The position numbers and the translations under genes were made by a program. The notes beneath the pieces are model-generated. The model did not search any database and was not told the DNA's origin. It worked only from the letters and a program-made list of their open reading frames with translations. Shown here one piece after another: positions 1 to 9,176 of a stretch of 41,594 bases of DNA. The DNA comes from Paenibacillus roseus (GTDB lineage: Bacteria; Bacillota; Bacilli; Paenibacillales; Paenibacillaceae), in the NCBI RefSeq assembly GCF_016424485.1, contig NZ_JAELUP010000025.1:1-41594 (forward strand), in the 5' to 3' direction. Position 1 is the first letter of the stretch, and each line of letters begins with the position of its first letter.

Positions 1-2
1 TG

Positions 3-116
3 AATGTGGAAGACATTAAAGCGAATGCCCAAGAAGGAAAAGTGTTGAAAACTTCTGAAATTCCGGACGCTGCTAAAAAGCAGTCGAGCGGAAAAACGAC
101 AGGTGTAAAAAAATAA
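3..116 (+). CDS. 3' end of an unknown protein (partial)
   Basis: An open frame runs in from the left edge and stops with TAA at 114-116, leaving 37 hydrophilic, Lys-rich C-terminal residues that end in GVKK. There is no recognisable motif, so no function is assigned. The frame is closed and followed about 40 bases later by a good terminator hairpin, which supports it being the real end of a gene. The start and most of the protein lie outside the window. Confidence 0.5.
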   Translation, partial: NVEDIKANAQEGKVLKTSEIPDAAKKQSSGKTTGVKK

Positions 117-154
117 ACCATCATCAGATGGGGATGTCCCATAAGTGTTACTAT

Positions 155-196
155 AAAAAAAGTTGGGCGGAGCATGGTTTCCGTCCAACTTTTTTA
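155..196. terminator. Bidirectional intrinsic terminator
   Basis: Two arms of about 16 bases (155-171 and 180-196) pair through AAGTTGG/CCAACTT and CGGA/TCCG with one G-U pair. They are flanked by A and T tracts, so the hairpin has a U tract in either direction. It lies between two convergent genes and can end both the gene entering from the left and sodC on the minus strand. Confidence 0.85.
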
Positions 197-209
197 CTGT
201 TCTCAGTTC

Positions 210-740
210 TTACTTCACCACGCCGCATGCAATCCGGTTGCCGGAATTACCGGACGGATCGGTTACGTAGTCATCCTCTTTCTCGTGAATGATAATCGCA
301 GTCCCGCCTTCTTTAAGCAAAGAGTTGGGCTTGCCGCGAAGTAAGGTGACATGGGAGCTGGAAATGTCTACATTTACTTCTCCATCTTTCTTGACCTCTA
401 TGTTCGGCAGATCGCCGCTGTGGAAGCCCTTCGGATTATTGAAGCCGTGCTGCTTTCCTGTCGGGTTGAAGTGCTCTCCGGCGCTTTTGAAATCCGGGGT
501 ATCGCATTTGCCGACATTGTGGAAGTGGATGCCGTGCTTGCCTGGCGGCAGTTTTTCGGCTTCAAGGTGCAAGTGAACCTTGTCTCCCTCCTGCGTCAGC
601 TTGGCTGTACCGATATTCTTGCCCTCGCTGTTAATAATCGGGACGACCAGCGGACCTTCGGAAGCTTCAACTTTCGCAGATATGGTTCCAACCGTCGAGG
701 TCAGAAAAAGCAAACAGGTGAGCATCGCTATTATTTTCAT
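210..740 (-). CDS. sodC: Secreted Cu/Zn superoxide dismutase
   Basis: Converts superoxide to hydrogen peroxide and oxygen outside the membrane. The 176-aa protein has a Sec-type signal peptide (residues 1 to about 22) without a usable lipobox. The Cu/Zn SOD fold signature is complete: H72 and H74 in GIHFH, bridging H90 in AGEHFNP, H98, H107 and D110 in HSGDLPN, and H152 before the DDY motif. C79 and C172 are placed for the conserved disulfide, and R169 is the active-site guide arginine. The full ligand set suggests a working enzyme; some Bacillus relatives (YojM type) are reported to lack copper ligands. The start at 738-740 is set by AGGAGG at 747-752. It is transcribed alone and ends at the shared terminator. 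Confidence 0.93.
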   Translation of the reverse strand: MKIIAMLTCLLFLTSTVGTISAKVEASEGPLVVPIINSEGKNIGTAKLTQEGDKVHLHLEAEKLPPGKHGIHFHNVGKCDTPDFKSAGEHFNPTGKQHGFNNPKGFHSGDLPNIEVKKDGEVNVDISSSHVTLLRGKPNSLLKEGGTAIIIHEKEDDYVTDPSGNSGNRIACGVVK

Positions 741-784
741 GTGTATCCTCCTGATATTCTATACAAGTTTGGACGAATGAAACG

Positions 785-885
785 AAAGGCGGAGCCGGAG
801 TGTGAGAGGATTCTGGAGAAGCGAAGCGCTCGCCTTTGTTCCCGGATTCCTCAGAACCTTTCACACGCAGGCCTCGACATTTTTT
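785..885. repeat. Short imperfect palindrome related to two longer intergenic repeats
   Basis: GTGTGAGAGGATTCTG pairs imperfectly with CAGAACCTTTCACAC about 50 bases downstream. The element shares the words GAGGATTCTGGAGAA and CGCCTTT with the two long palindromes at about 14330-14518 and 24003-24193. It lacks much of their inner stem and looks like a shortened family member. It occupies the sodC upstream side of the 425-base gap 741-1165; the rest of that gap is AT-rich and holds only the Rrf2 promoter. Confidence 0.55.
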
Positions 886-1111
886 TTCACCTTATATATC
901 AAAAGCATTATCCTTAGCATGCACATAAAATTGCATAATATGTATAATTCTGTTTTCATTTATTGTCATGATGTTTTGTAATCCTGTGAGGTGTTAATAG
1001 TAAATAGGTGCTTAATTCGATTTGGCTACCATTCATTACATTCCAGAGGCGGCGCTTCCGGCGGATAATGGTGTATACTTTTGTCCCGTAATCACAAAAT
1101 AAACAAGGATA

Positions 1112-1146
1112 TTGACATCCTTAACTGTAACTGATAAAATTACAGT
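1112..1146 (+). promoter_or_regulatory. Sigma-A promoter with overlapping palindromic operator, rrf2-trx
   Basis: TTGACA (1112-1117), a 17-base spacer and TAAAAT (1135-1140) form a near-consensus promoter. A perfect inverted repeat, ACTGTAA (1124-1130) and TTACAGT (1140-1146) with a 9-base centre, covers the -10 element. A palindrome in this position in front of a regulator gene suggests autorepression by the Rrf2 protein. The repressor identity is inferred from position only. Confidence 0.65.
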
Positions 1147-1165
1147 ATGAATCGGGGTGCCATGT

Positions 1166-1591
1166 ATGAACAGCGAATTTACCATAGCCGTCCATAGTCT
1201 TGTGCTGCTGGCCCATCTGCCAGAAAGGATGGCGCGCAGCGAATATATCGCAGAGAATGTGCAGACTCATCCTGCCCGAATTCGCAAAGTGATGGGATTT
1301 TTAAGACGCGAAGGCTATGTCGAGACCCGTGAAGGAACCCGCGGCGGCTATAAGCTAATAGCTGATCCTTTGACGGTTACACTCGGCGACATCTATCGCT
1401 GTATAGCGAAGGGCACACTCAGTCCCAGCTGGTGTTCAGGTGACCCGGACATGGATTGTGTTGTAGGTTCGAACATGCAGGAGGTTATGAACCGTATATT
1501 CTGTACGGCAGAGCGTCAGCTTGAAGCCCATTTCAACGGGATTACGATTCAGGAAGTACTGGGTCAGATTCATGAGTGCGAGCAATGTTGA
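1166..1591 (+). CDS. Rrf2-family transcriptional regulator, YwnA-like
   Basis: A 141-aa winged-helix repressor of the Rrf2 family. The N-terminal half carries the helix-turn-helix, including the recognition-helix stretch THPARIRKVMGFL, and the family's GGYKL wing. The overall pattern resembles B. subtilis YwnA. Cysteines occur in WCSGDPDMDC, in FCTAE and in the C-terminal CEQC; they could sense thiol stress or bind a cluster, but the spacing is not the classical Fe-S set. The ATG at 1166 is preferred over the GTG at 1157 because GGGGTG lies six bases upstream of it. The thioredoxin gene follows after 54 bases, probably in one operon, which suggests a redox-responsive regulator. The inducer is unknown. 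Confidence 0.8.
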   Translation: MNSEFTIAVHSLVLLAHLPERMARSEYIAENVQTHPARIRKVMGFLRREGYVETREGTRGGYKLIADPLTVTLGDIYRCIAKGTLSPSWCSGDPDMDCVVGSNMQEVMNRIFCTAERQLEAHFNGITIQEVLGQIHECEQC

Positions 1592-1645
1592 TGTGACGGG
1601 TAATCCCTTAACATAGCTTCATATTACCTTGAGAGGATGATTATA

Positions 1646-1957
1646 ATGGCAGTAGTATTGACTAAAGATAACTTTAATCAAAGCATTGAAAACGGCGTAT
1701 CGGTTGTAGATTTCTGGGCTCCATGGTGCGGACCTTGCAAAATGCAGCTCCCAATCGTAGAAGAACTGGCAACTGAAATGGAAGGCCAGGCTACGATCGG
1801 CAAAATCAACGTGGATGAAGAGCCAGAACTGGCTTCCCAATTTGGCGTTATGAGCATTCCTACCCTGATTGTGTTCAAAGACGGTCAGCCTGTTGACAAA
1901 CTGGTTGGTCTGCAAAGCAAAGACGCGCTCAAAGGCAAAATCCTGGGCCAACTGTAA
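1646..1957 (+). CDS. trxA: Thioredoxin
   Basis: A 103-aa cytosolic dithiol reductase. The active site WCGPC is at residues 27-31, the conserved cis-proline is in the SIPT motif about 45 residues later, and the length is that of classical TrxA. The ATG at 1646 is chosen because GAGAGG at 1631-1636 is nine bases upstream; the earlier in-frame ATG at 1637 touches the ribosome binding site. It lies behind an Rrf2 regulator and is followed by a strong terminator, so the two form a compact unit. It may be a stress-induced second thioredoxin rather than the main housekeeping copy, but this cannot be decided here. Confidence 0.93.
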   Translation: MAVVLTKDNFNQSIENGVSVVDFWAPWCGPCKMQLPIVEELATEMEGQATIGKINVDEEPELASQFGVMSIPTLIVFKDGQPVDKLVGLQSKDALKGKILGQL

Positions 1958-1977
1958 ATCATACATTTTCTATAAAG

Positions 1978-2041
1978 AACCTCCTGCTTTAAAGCTGCTC
2001 CCCCGCAAAGGGGATGCTGCTTGGCAGGAGGTTTGTTTTTT
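1978..2041 (+). terminator. Intrinsic terminator after trxA
   Basis: AACCTCCTGC (1978-1987) pairs perfectly with GCAGGAGGTT (2024-2033) and is followed by a T-rich run. A second small stem (CCCC/GGGG) sits in the loop. It closes the rrf2-trxA unit. Confidence 0.88.
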
Positions 2042-2160
2042 CAAGATACAGAATCGTTTGTGTTTGTTTCAGTACGTTCAAGTCGAGTATAGTCAATAAC
2101 TCTCCTCTCTTGACCTCCTTCGTAATATAACACCTACTTTATTTAGAAATGCACATCGTT

Positions 2161-2175
2161 ATGAAAGCGATACCA
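2161..2175 (+). promoter_or_regulatory. Catabolite-responsive (cre) site upstream of the GH87-like gene
   Basis: ATGAAAGCGATACCA fits the Bacillus CcpA consensus WTGNAANCGNWNNCW at every fixed position. It lies about 90 bases before the large glucanase gene. A weak -10-like TATGAT follows directly, so bound CcpA would probably block transcription when preferred sugars are present. The promoter itself is not certain. Confidence 0.6.
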
Positions 2176-2263
2176 AATTATGATAAAGAGGTGAACGATT
2201 TACATAAGCGAGTGCTTGCGGTGTCAGTTGCACTGCACTTGCGTATCCTAGGAGGTCTGTACA

Positions 2264-5200
2264 ATGAAACGTGCAAGGTCTGTTTTGGCATTTATGCTGG
2301 CATTGCTGCTCGCGCTTACAGCAGCGCCTGTCTATGCGAATGAGGCATTGCTGCAGGGTGAGGGCGAATTGCAGCAAGAAGCGGCACAGGAACTGGCTGT
2401 TGCCCCTGGGCTGGAGTCCGGCTATGTAAGAATTCAGAACAAGTGGAAACGCAATTATTTATACGAGGATGAAAGCGGTGTTGTCCGCTACGGTTTTCCG
2501 GCCTATGACGATAAGTCTGCGCAATGGCTCATTGAAGATTACCAGGGCAACAAGCGTATTCGAAACCGGGCAACCGGCCATTACATCACAATCGCTGATG
2601 TTCAGAAAAGGCGTGATCCGCTGACGAGCCGGGAAATTACAACGAGCACGTTGGCGGACCAATGGACGATTCATGAGTCCAACCGTGCGGGGTTCGTGGT
2701 CATCAAGAGCGCGACAGTGCCAGAGAACGCCAACCTGGTTATTCACCAGGAGGATCAGCTTGGGTTTGCCGAGGTCAGCAATGATATTAATATCACCTTC
2801 GAAAGCCCGCAATGGGCGTTTGAGCCGGTGGAGGCTGCCGCTCCGGTACGGCTGGCCAACAAGTTTCGTGCAGGACAATATCTGTATGAGGGGGAAGGCG
2901 GCGCTGTCGATTATGGCGAAACTCCGGCTTTGAATCGCAACTCGCACTGGATTTTGGAGCCGGGCACGACACCTGGCACTTACCGTCTTAAAAACCGCGC
3001 AACTGGGAACTACGTGACCCAGGTTGAATTCTGGGAACCGATTACAGCAAAACCTTTGGATCATACATCGAAAAGCGAGTGGACGATTAACCCGACCGAG
3101 AGTGGGGACTTCATCACGATTCAGAATGTAGATGTTTACCAGTCAGAGTCCAAGGTTTATGTCCTCAATACCCAATATGATGACATTCATGCACGGTCTA
3201 ACGACTGGTCTGTGCCGGAACGCGACAATGCACAATGGCGGGTAGAGGTAGCCCCGGACGTGCAGCCATACCGTATTGCGAATTTTACGCCTGAAAAGGT
3301 CAGTAATGCCTATTTGCATGAAGCAGGAGGCGTTGTGAACTATGGTTCGCTAACGACTGATCCCGGACAGAAGGCTTTCTATCAATGGGTGACTGAGAAT
3401 TTTAACGGCAAGCAGCGGCTGCGCAATTTGGCCACCGGCCATTATATCACGCGCGAAGGAGCAGGCCCCGTCACCGACCCGCTGCGGGTTGCGCAGCTTG
3501 AGGTTAGTACGGCGGCGGACCAATGGACCATTATCAACTCCAAGCTCTACGATGATTATAAGACGATCCAAAGTCAGGCTGGTCAAGGCGAGTATTTGCA
3601 CATTCAGAACAGTACTGGCGCTGCTCAGGCAGGGGCAATTCCCCCAGGGGAGGATGCGGCGCAATGGCTGTTCGAAGATCCCGTTTTAAGCGGCGACGGC
3701 TCTCCGCAATATTTTCGCATTCAAAATGAATGGAAAGCTTTCGTGCTCTATGAGGATGAGGCAGGGCAGTTGAAGTATGGCAATGTGGCCGAAGATGATC
3801 ATAAAGGGCAATGGCTGATCGAGCGTTTCAAGGGACGCAAGCGGATCCAGAACCGGGCCACGGGCCATTATATCAATCTGGAGCGTGTGTCCGAAGGAAA
3901 AATCAGTGTGTCTGACGTTGACGATGAGTGGAAAAGCGCGATTTGGGTCATTGAGGATATTGACGGGGCCAAGCTGATTCATAGTGTGCTGGACGCCAAT
4001 GAGGTTCCTGAACAGCAAAAATACGTCAATCTGGAAAATCTGACCAAGTATCCAGAGTACGGCGTCATTAACCCTAAATGGGGAAGCACGCACTGGCGGT
4101 TTGTACTGGTGACGGATACTGTGCTTTCGAATGTCAGACTAAAGAACAAGGCCAACGGAAATTACCTCTATGAAGTAACGGAAACTGGCGATGAGCTTGG
4201 CAAATTAAAATATGAAGCGCTGCCGGAGACGGATCAACGTTCGGTGTGGTATCTGGAGAGAACTGGGGACGGACCTACATCTGTACGGTTGAAAAATCTG
4301 GTTACCGGTCATTATGTCGCCATGGAGCATGTGGGCCTAGATGTCGAGCAAGATGCGCCGCCGCAGCAAATAATAGCGCAAGGCGATATCTGCCCATGCT
4401 GGGGCAGCGCAAAGTGGCTGATGGAGCCAGGCGTTGAAGAAGGGCTCACGATTTTGAAAAGCGGCTGGGCCAGCCATCTGCTGTATGCCGATGAAGAGGG
4501 TTTTACCAAGGTCAGCAAGCTAGTGGCGGAATCAGACAGCGCGCAATTCATCGTGGAGCCTGTTGTATTGCCCTCCGAGCCGCTCCCGAATGCACCAATT
4601 CGCATTAAAAATAAAGCGACCGGCGAATTTCTGTATGAGAACAACGGAGGAATTGTCCTCTATGGCTCGGTAGCTGAGAACAACGGCTACAGCCACTGGT
4701 TGATTGAGGATCGCGATGGCGTGCAGCGGTTGAAAAACCGGGCGAGCGGCCGTTATATCACGATGAATCACGACTATGATTACCTTGAGGTGAAAGATGC
4801 GGATATCGCAAACGCTGCTTCGCAGTGGGCCGTTGAAAGAACGCCAGGCGGAGCTGAATACTTCATCCGCAGCCTGAACGGCAAGTATAATGATGAGCTG
4901 ATTCATGTGGAAAATCGTGTCGGATATCCGGAACGAGGCTTGTACCCGGTATCATTAGGCACCGTACAATGGGTCTTCGAACTGGCGCCGGAGCAATTCG
5001 AAAAGCCTGCGATGGGGGAGGAAAAGACATATGACACCGCGACTCCCAGCTTTAATGCGAACAACTACGTAAGGATCAAAGGGAAGAAGAGCACAGATTA
5101 TTTGTATGAAAGCGACGGTAAGGTGCAACTCGGTAAAGTCTCGGAGAATAGAGAGAGTTCGCAGTGGCTGCTGCAGGATTATAATGGACGCAGACTGCTC

Positions 5201-8200
5201 AGGAACAAGGCCTCCGGTAATCTGATCGCCTGGAGCGAAGAGGGACTCGTTACTGTGTCCGGTGATGCCAGAGGGGAAGATGCAGCCCAGTGGACGATTG
5301 AAGACCGCGCAGGTTACCAGCAACTATTCCATGCAGCAGGACAGAATGGAACGCTGCTGCTGGACAGGGGTCAAGTCAAATACGGTGTGCCGGATCAAAT
5401 CGAGCAGTCACTTTGGCAGCTTGTTCCAGTAGCTTCCAATCAGCGATATGAGGCCGAAAAGGCATTTTATTCCGGAACAGTTGCATTGGACACCTTGCAT
5501 GATGATTATAGTGGTGAAGGTTATGTTGGCAGCTTCACTGCAACTGGCGACAAGATCACATTTACGGTCCATGCCCAGTCAGCCAGAAGCTACAACACGG
5601 AGCTTCGTTATTGGAGTGAAGCTGATGCTGGCAAGACATTAAGCCTGTATGTCAATGGTCTCAAAGTGAAGCAGCAGTCCTTCGATCCGGCGGAAGGCGA
5701 GCCGGGCTGGGCCGATGCGGGGATTGCAATCCGGCTTCGCAAAGGGATCAATACCATCACACTGCAAAAGGATGCCGCGGACACAGGAGACATCTGGCTA
5801 GACGGCCTGCTCGTAAAAAACAGTGTGGGCCTCGATTATCGGGGAGCAACAGTGCCTTATATTACCTATGAGGCTGAACACGGCAAGACAAACGGTGAAC
5901 TGATCGGTCCGTCCCGCAAGTACCGTGAGATTGCCTCCGAGGCTTCGGGGCGTCAGGCGGTAAAGTTGGCGCAGGTGGGCCAGTACGTGGAGTTCGAGCT
6001 TGCGAAGCCCGCTAATTCACTTGTGCTCCGCTACGTAATTCCGGACAGCGAGGACGGAAGTGGACGGAATGAGACGCTTGCGCTCTATGTGAATGGCGTG
6101 TTCAAGCGCAATCTGTCGCTCAGCTCCAAGCACGCGTGGGCATACGGCAGCTACCCATGGTCGAAAGATCCGAAGCAGGGCAATGCCCATCGATTCTTTG
6201 CGGAGACTCATGCGCTGATTGGCGATATTAAGGCAGGCTCAAAGATTCGATTGCAGAAGAATTCCGATAATAAAGCGGACTATTACGTTATTGATCTGGC
6301 GGATCTGGAGCAGGTGGACGGCCCGCTTGCGAAGCCGGAGGGCTTTCTGTCTGTGACGGATTTTGGCGCTGTTGCAAATGATGGTCAGGACGATACAGAA
6401 GCTTTCGATCGTGCTGTTGCCGCTGCGAAGGAGCAGGGCAAAGGGGTATGGTTCCCGCGAGGGGAGTTCGTGCTGAATCAGGATAATATTATTCTGGACA
6501 ACATCACGATTCGCGGCGCGGGCATGTGGTACACCAAGCTGATTGGAGCCAAGTTCATAGGAAAAGGTGCGAACATCGGCGTCTATGACTTGCTCATTGA
6601 CGGCGACCTGAATGTCCGTGATGATGAAGCGCTGACACATGCCTTCTACGGCGGATTTGGTCCCGGGTCTGTCATTCAGAACGTATGGGTGGAGCATTCC
6701 AAGACCGGGTTATGGTTATCCAGAGTCCGGGGCGGCGAGGAAATGACCGATGGCTTGCATATGGTTGGACTGCGGCTGCGCAATTTAATGGCGGATGGCA
6801 TCAACTTCTCAGTCGGTACGAAAAACAGCTTGATGGAGCAATCCGTAGTCCGCTATCCGGGGGATGACGGCATCGCCATCTGGTCGGCGGAAGGAGTTGC
6901 CAGCGTCAACAATACAGCGAGGTTCAATACCGTCGCCTTGCCATGGCTGGCAGACAACTTCGTCATTTTTGGCGGGATCGGCAATAAGCTCCAGGATAAC
7001 ATAGGAACGGACACGATTACGAACGGAGCAGGTATTGCGGTCTCAACACGGTTCAATCCGGTTGAGTTTGGCGGGACGACAATCGTCGAGCGCAACACGT
7101 TGCAGCGTACAGGAAGCGCAGATATGGCCTACAGCATTAACCTCGGGGCGATTTGGATTTTTGCAGGGGAGAAGAGTATTAACAGCCCGGTTATTCTTCG
7201 GGACAATGTAGCGCTGGATAGCACGTATGCGGGCCTGACCATCCACGGCCTCGGGTTCAATCTGAATCATGTATCCTTGCAAAATATCGTGCTGGACGGT
7301 ATGGGCACCAACGGTATAGATGTCACAAGCAACGTAGCAGGCAATCTCTTGGCAGATAACATCATCGTACGTGGTGAGAAAATTGCTACGATTAACAATA
7401 ATAACGACAGGCTGACATTCACGGAGCGTAATGAAGGCTTTGCCAACCGTCCGAAGCCGTTTCTAGTTGAGCTGGAAGACGGCAGTCGTGGACCGTTCCT
7501 GCTTGCTCCAGATGAGCAACAAGCCTTGAGAGTACTTGGCCCATCCGGCGAAGATGTGACAGATGACGCAAGCTTTACAGTGGATGAAGAAGACATCGTG
7601 GCCCTTGATGAAGATAATCAGCTAATAGCCTTGAATGTGGGCGCAACAGAGTTGATCGTCCAATATGGCGATGACAGCCGTGTCTTTACAGTTGAAGTGA
7701 AGGAACCGGTCACCTTTATTTCGGACCCGGAAGAGGAAGAGGAAGAAGAGAATGAAGGCGGCGGAGCGGTATACTACCCTAGCGGCAACGTCTCAGATAC
7801 CTCATCTGAATCCAGTCAGAATTCCAAGCTGAAAGAGCAGGCTGCTGGCAACACCAAGCGGATTGTATTCGGGCCAAATGAGCTTGGGGCTGACGGACAA
7901 CTGACGTTCTCTGCTGAAGAACTGCTGGCGGCTGCAAAAGCAAGCCCGGAAAGCATTCTTGTAATTGAGCAGGGAACGGCTACCTATGAATTTCCGCTTG
8001 CGCTTGTGCCTGAATTGTTGAAGCAAACAAAGCTGACTACGGACAGCAAGCTGGTCTGGAGTTTTACCGTGAAGACGGCTGATCAGCAAACAAGAGATAC
8101 GATCAGGACAAAAGCCGAGGCATCGGGAATTCGATTGGCAGGTCTGCCCGTAGAGTTTGGCATTACGGTGTCTGATGGCAGTCAAACGGTGGCGATTACC

Positions 8201-8974
8201 AGCTTTGGCCATCATTATGTCAAACGAATTATTACAGCGGATGGTGAACTGGATGTCCATACAGCCGCCGCATTTATCTTTGATCCTGTTAAGGGCAGCT
8301 TCCGTTATGCGCCAGCCCTGTTCCAGGCGAAAGACGGCAAGACGGTTGCCGCCATTCTGAGCACCGGCAACAGTATTTATGTGCTGGCATCTAATCCAAA
8401 GTCATTCCCGGACATTGAAAGTCATTGGGCGAAGGCAAATATTGAACGTCTTACGTCCAGACAGATTGTCAGCGGAGTAAGCGAATCAATTTTTGCACCG
8501 GCACAGACCGTAACGCGTGCGGAGTTCGCGGCGATGCTGACAAGAGCGCTGGGATTGCAAAATGATAGCCAGAAAATAGCCTCTGACTTTAAGGATGTTC
8601 CGGCACCTGCATGGTATGCGGACAGTGTTGCTGCCGCGGCGAAAGCTGGGCTGCTGAAAGGTTATGCCGACGGTACTTTCCGTCCGAATGCCACGATTAC
8701 TCGTGAGCAAATGGCCGTGATGGCCGCTAATGCGATAACCTTTGCCAGAAACGCCGGGGCAGATGTCCCACAGGCCATCAGCAAAGCGCCCATCTTCAAG
8801 GATGAATCGGACGTTCATACATGGGCAGTGGAGTCGGTGAGGCAAGCTGCCGCCGCTGGAATTTTGGAGGGCAACAGCAAAGGCCAATTCTTGCCGCTTG
8901 ATAGGGCGAGCCGTGCGGAAGCTGCCACGATTATCGTCCGCTTGCTGCAATATGCGCAACTGCTGAACAAGTAA
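2264..8974 (+). CDS. SLH-anchored GH87-like alpha-1,3-glucanase (mycodextranase/mutanase type)
   Basis: A 2236-aa surface enzyme likely to cut alpha-1,3-glucan (fungal wall or mutan). In order: signal peptide (1 to about 25); seven divergent repeats of about 140 residues (about 52-1060) with the trefoil-like core RIxNxxTGxYxxxE and QWxIE; two CBM6/35-like modules starting with YEAE (1062 and 1202); a right-handed beta-helix (about 1361-1740); a Big2-like stretch and an acidic linker (about 1822-1835); a spacer domain; three SLH domains (2048-2236). In the helix, D1511 (ADGIN) and the pair D1534-D1535 (GDDGIA) match the catalytic aspartates of GH87 glucanases, including their 23-residue spacing as I recall it. 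SLH domains would hold it to cell-wall polymer. TAGGAGG precedes the ATG. It is monocistronic, with a cre site upstream. Substrate is inferred from family. Confidence 0.82.
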   Translation: MKRARSVLAFMLALLLALTAAPVYANEALLQGEGELQQEAAQELAVAPGLESGYVRIQNKWKRNYLYEDESGVVRYGFPAYDDKSAQWLIEDYQGNKRIRNRATGHYITIADVQKRRDPLTSREITTSTLADQWTIHESNRAGFVVIKSATVPENANLVIHQEDQLGFAEVSNDINITFESPQWAFEPVEAAAPVRLANKFRAGQYLYEGEGGAVDYGETPALNRNSHWILEPGTTPGTYRLKNRATGNYVTQVEFWEPITAKPLDHTSKSEWTINPTESGDFITIQNVDVYQSESKVYVLNTQYDDIHARSNDWSVPERDNAQWRVEVAPDVQPYRIANFTPEKVSNAYLHEAGGVVNYGSLTTDPGQKAFYQWVTENFNGKQRLRNLATGHYITREGAGPVTDPLRVAQLEVSTAADQWTIINSKLYDDYKTIQSQAGQGEYLHIQNSTGAAQAGAIPPGEDAAQWLFEDPVLSGDGSPQYFRIQNEWKAFVLYEDEAGQLKYGNVAEDDHKGQWLIERFKGRKRIQNRATGHYINLERVSEGKISVSDVDDEWKSAIWVIEDIDGAKLIHSVLDANEVPEQQKYVNLENLTKYPEYGVINPKWGSTHWRFVLVTDTVLSNVRLKNKANGNYLYEVTETGDELGKLKYEALPETDQRSVWYLERTGDGPTSVRLKNLVTGHYVAMEHVGLDVEQDAPPQQIIAQGDICPCWGSAKWLMEPGVEEGLTILKSGWASHLLYADEEGFTKVSKLVAESDSAQFIVEPVVLPSEPLPNAPIRIKNKATGEFLYENNGGIVLYGSVAENNGYSHWLIEDRDGVQRLKNRASGRYITMNHDYDYLEVKDADIANAASQWAVERTPGGAEYFIRSLNGKYNDELIHVENRVGYPERGLYPVSLGTVQWVFELAPEQFEKPAMGEEKTYDTATPSFNANNYVRIKGKKSTDYLYESDGKVQLGKVSENRESSQWLLQDYNGRRLLRNKASGNLIAWSEEGLVTVSGDARGEDAAQWTIEDRAGYQQLFHAAGQNGTLLLDRGQVKYGVPDQIEQSLWQLVPVASNQRYEAEKAFYSGTVALDTLHDDYSGEGYVGSFTATGDKITFTVHAQSARSYNTELRYWSEADAGKTLSLYVNGLKVKQQSFDPAEGEPGWADAGIAIRLRKGINTITLQKDAADTGDIWLDGLLVKNSVGLDYRGATVPYITYEAEHGKTNGELIGPSRKYREIASEASGRQAVKLAQVGQYVEFELAKPANSLVLRYVIPDSEDGSGRNETLALYVNGVFKRNLSLSSKHAWAYGSYPWSKDPKQGNAHRFFAETHALIGDIKAGSKIRLQKNSDNKADYYVIDLADLEQVDGPLAKPEGFLSVTDFGAVANDGQDDTEAFDRAVAAAKEQGKGVWFPRGEFVLNQDNIILDNITIRGAGMWYTKLIGAKFIGKGANIGVYDLLIDGDLNVRDDEALTHAFYGGFGPGSVIQNVWVEHSKTGLWLSRVRGGEEMTDGLHMVGLRLRNLMADGINFSVGTKNSLMEQSVVRYPGDDGIAIWSAEGVASVNNTARFNTVALPWLADNFVIFGGIGNKLQDNIGTDTITNGAGIAVSTRFNPVEFGGTTIVERNTLQRTGSADMAYSINLGAIWIFAGEKSINSPVILRDNVALDSTYAGLTIHGLGFNLNHVSLQNIVLDGMGTNGIDVTSNVAGNLLADNIIVRGEKIATINNNNDRLTFTERNEGFANRPKPFLVELEDGSRGPFLLAPDEQQALRVLGPSGEDVTDDASFTVDEEDIVALDEDNQLIALNVGATELIVQYGDDSRVFTVEVKEPVTFISDPEEEEEEENEGGGAVYYPSGNVSDTSSESSQNSKLKEQAAGNTKRIVFGPNELGADGQLTFSAEELLAAAKASPESILVIEQGTATYEFPLALVPELLKQTKLTTDSKLVWSFTVKTADQQTRDTIRTKAEASGIRLAGLPVEFGITVSDGSQTVAITSFGHHYVKRIITADGELDVHTAAAFIFDPVKGSFRYAPALFQAKDGKTVAAILSTGNSIYVLASNPKSFPDIESHWAKANIERLTSRQIVSGVSESIFAPAQTVTRAEFAAMLTRALGLQNDSQKIASDFKDVPAPAWYADSVAAAAKAGLLKGYADGTFRPNATITREQMAVMAANAITFARNAGADVPQAISKAPIFKDESDVHTWAVESVRQAAAAGILEGNSKGQFLPLDRASRAEAATIIVRLLQYAQLLNK

Positions 8975-9031
8975 AGATTTCGTAATAAGAGTTACCCGAT
9001 AATAGATGTGTGCACATACAAAATGCAAACA

Positions 9032-9080
9032 GGATCGCCCTGAGCCGCTGATTATAGGTCAGCTCAGGGCGATCCTTTTG
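9032..9080. terminator. Strong terminator between the glucanase gene and the ABC operon
   Basis: A perfect 14-base stem, GGATCGCCCTGAGC (9032-9045) with its complement (9062-9075), is followed on the plus strand by TTTTGTT. On the minus strand a weaker T-rich run follows. It therefore ends the glucanase transcript and could also end the convergent five-gene ABC operon, for which no other terminator is visible. Confidence 0.88.
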
Positions 9081-9176
9081 TTATTGTGCTTAATCCTTTC
9101 AATCGCTATTTTGCACGGCAACGCCGTTTACGCTTGATCGAGGGGGTAACCCAATACGTTTGCATATGTGTTTCTT

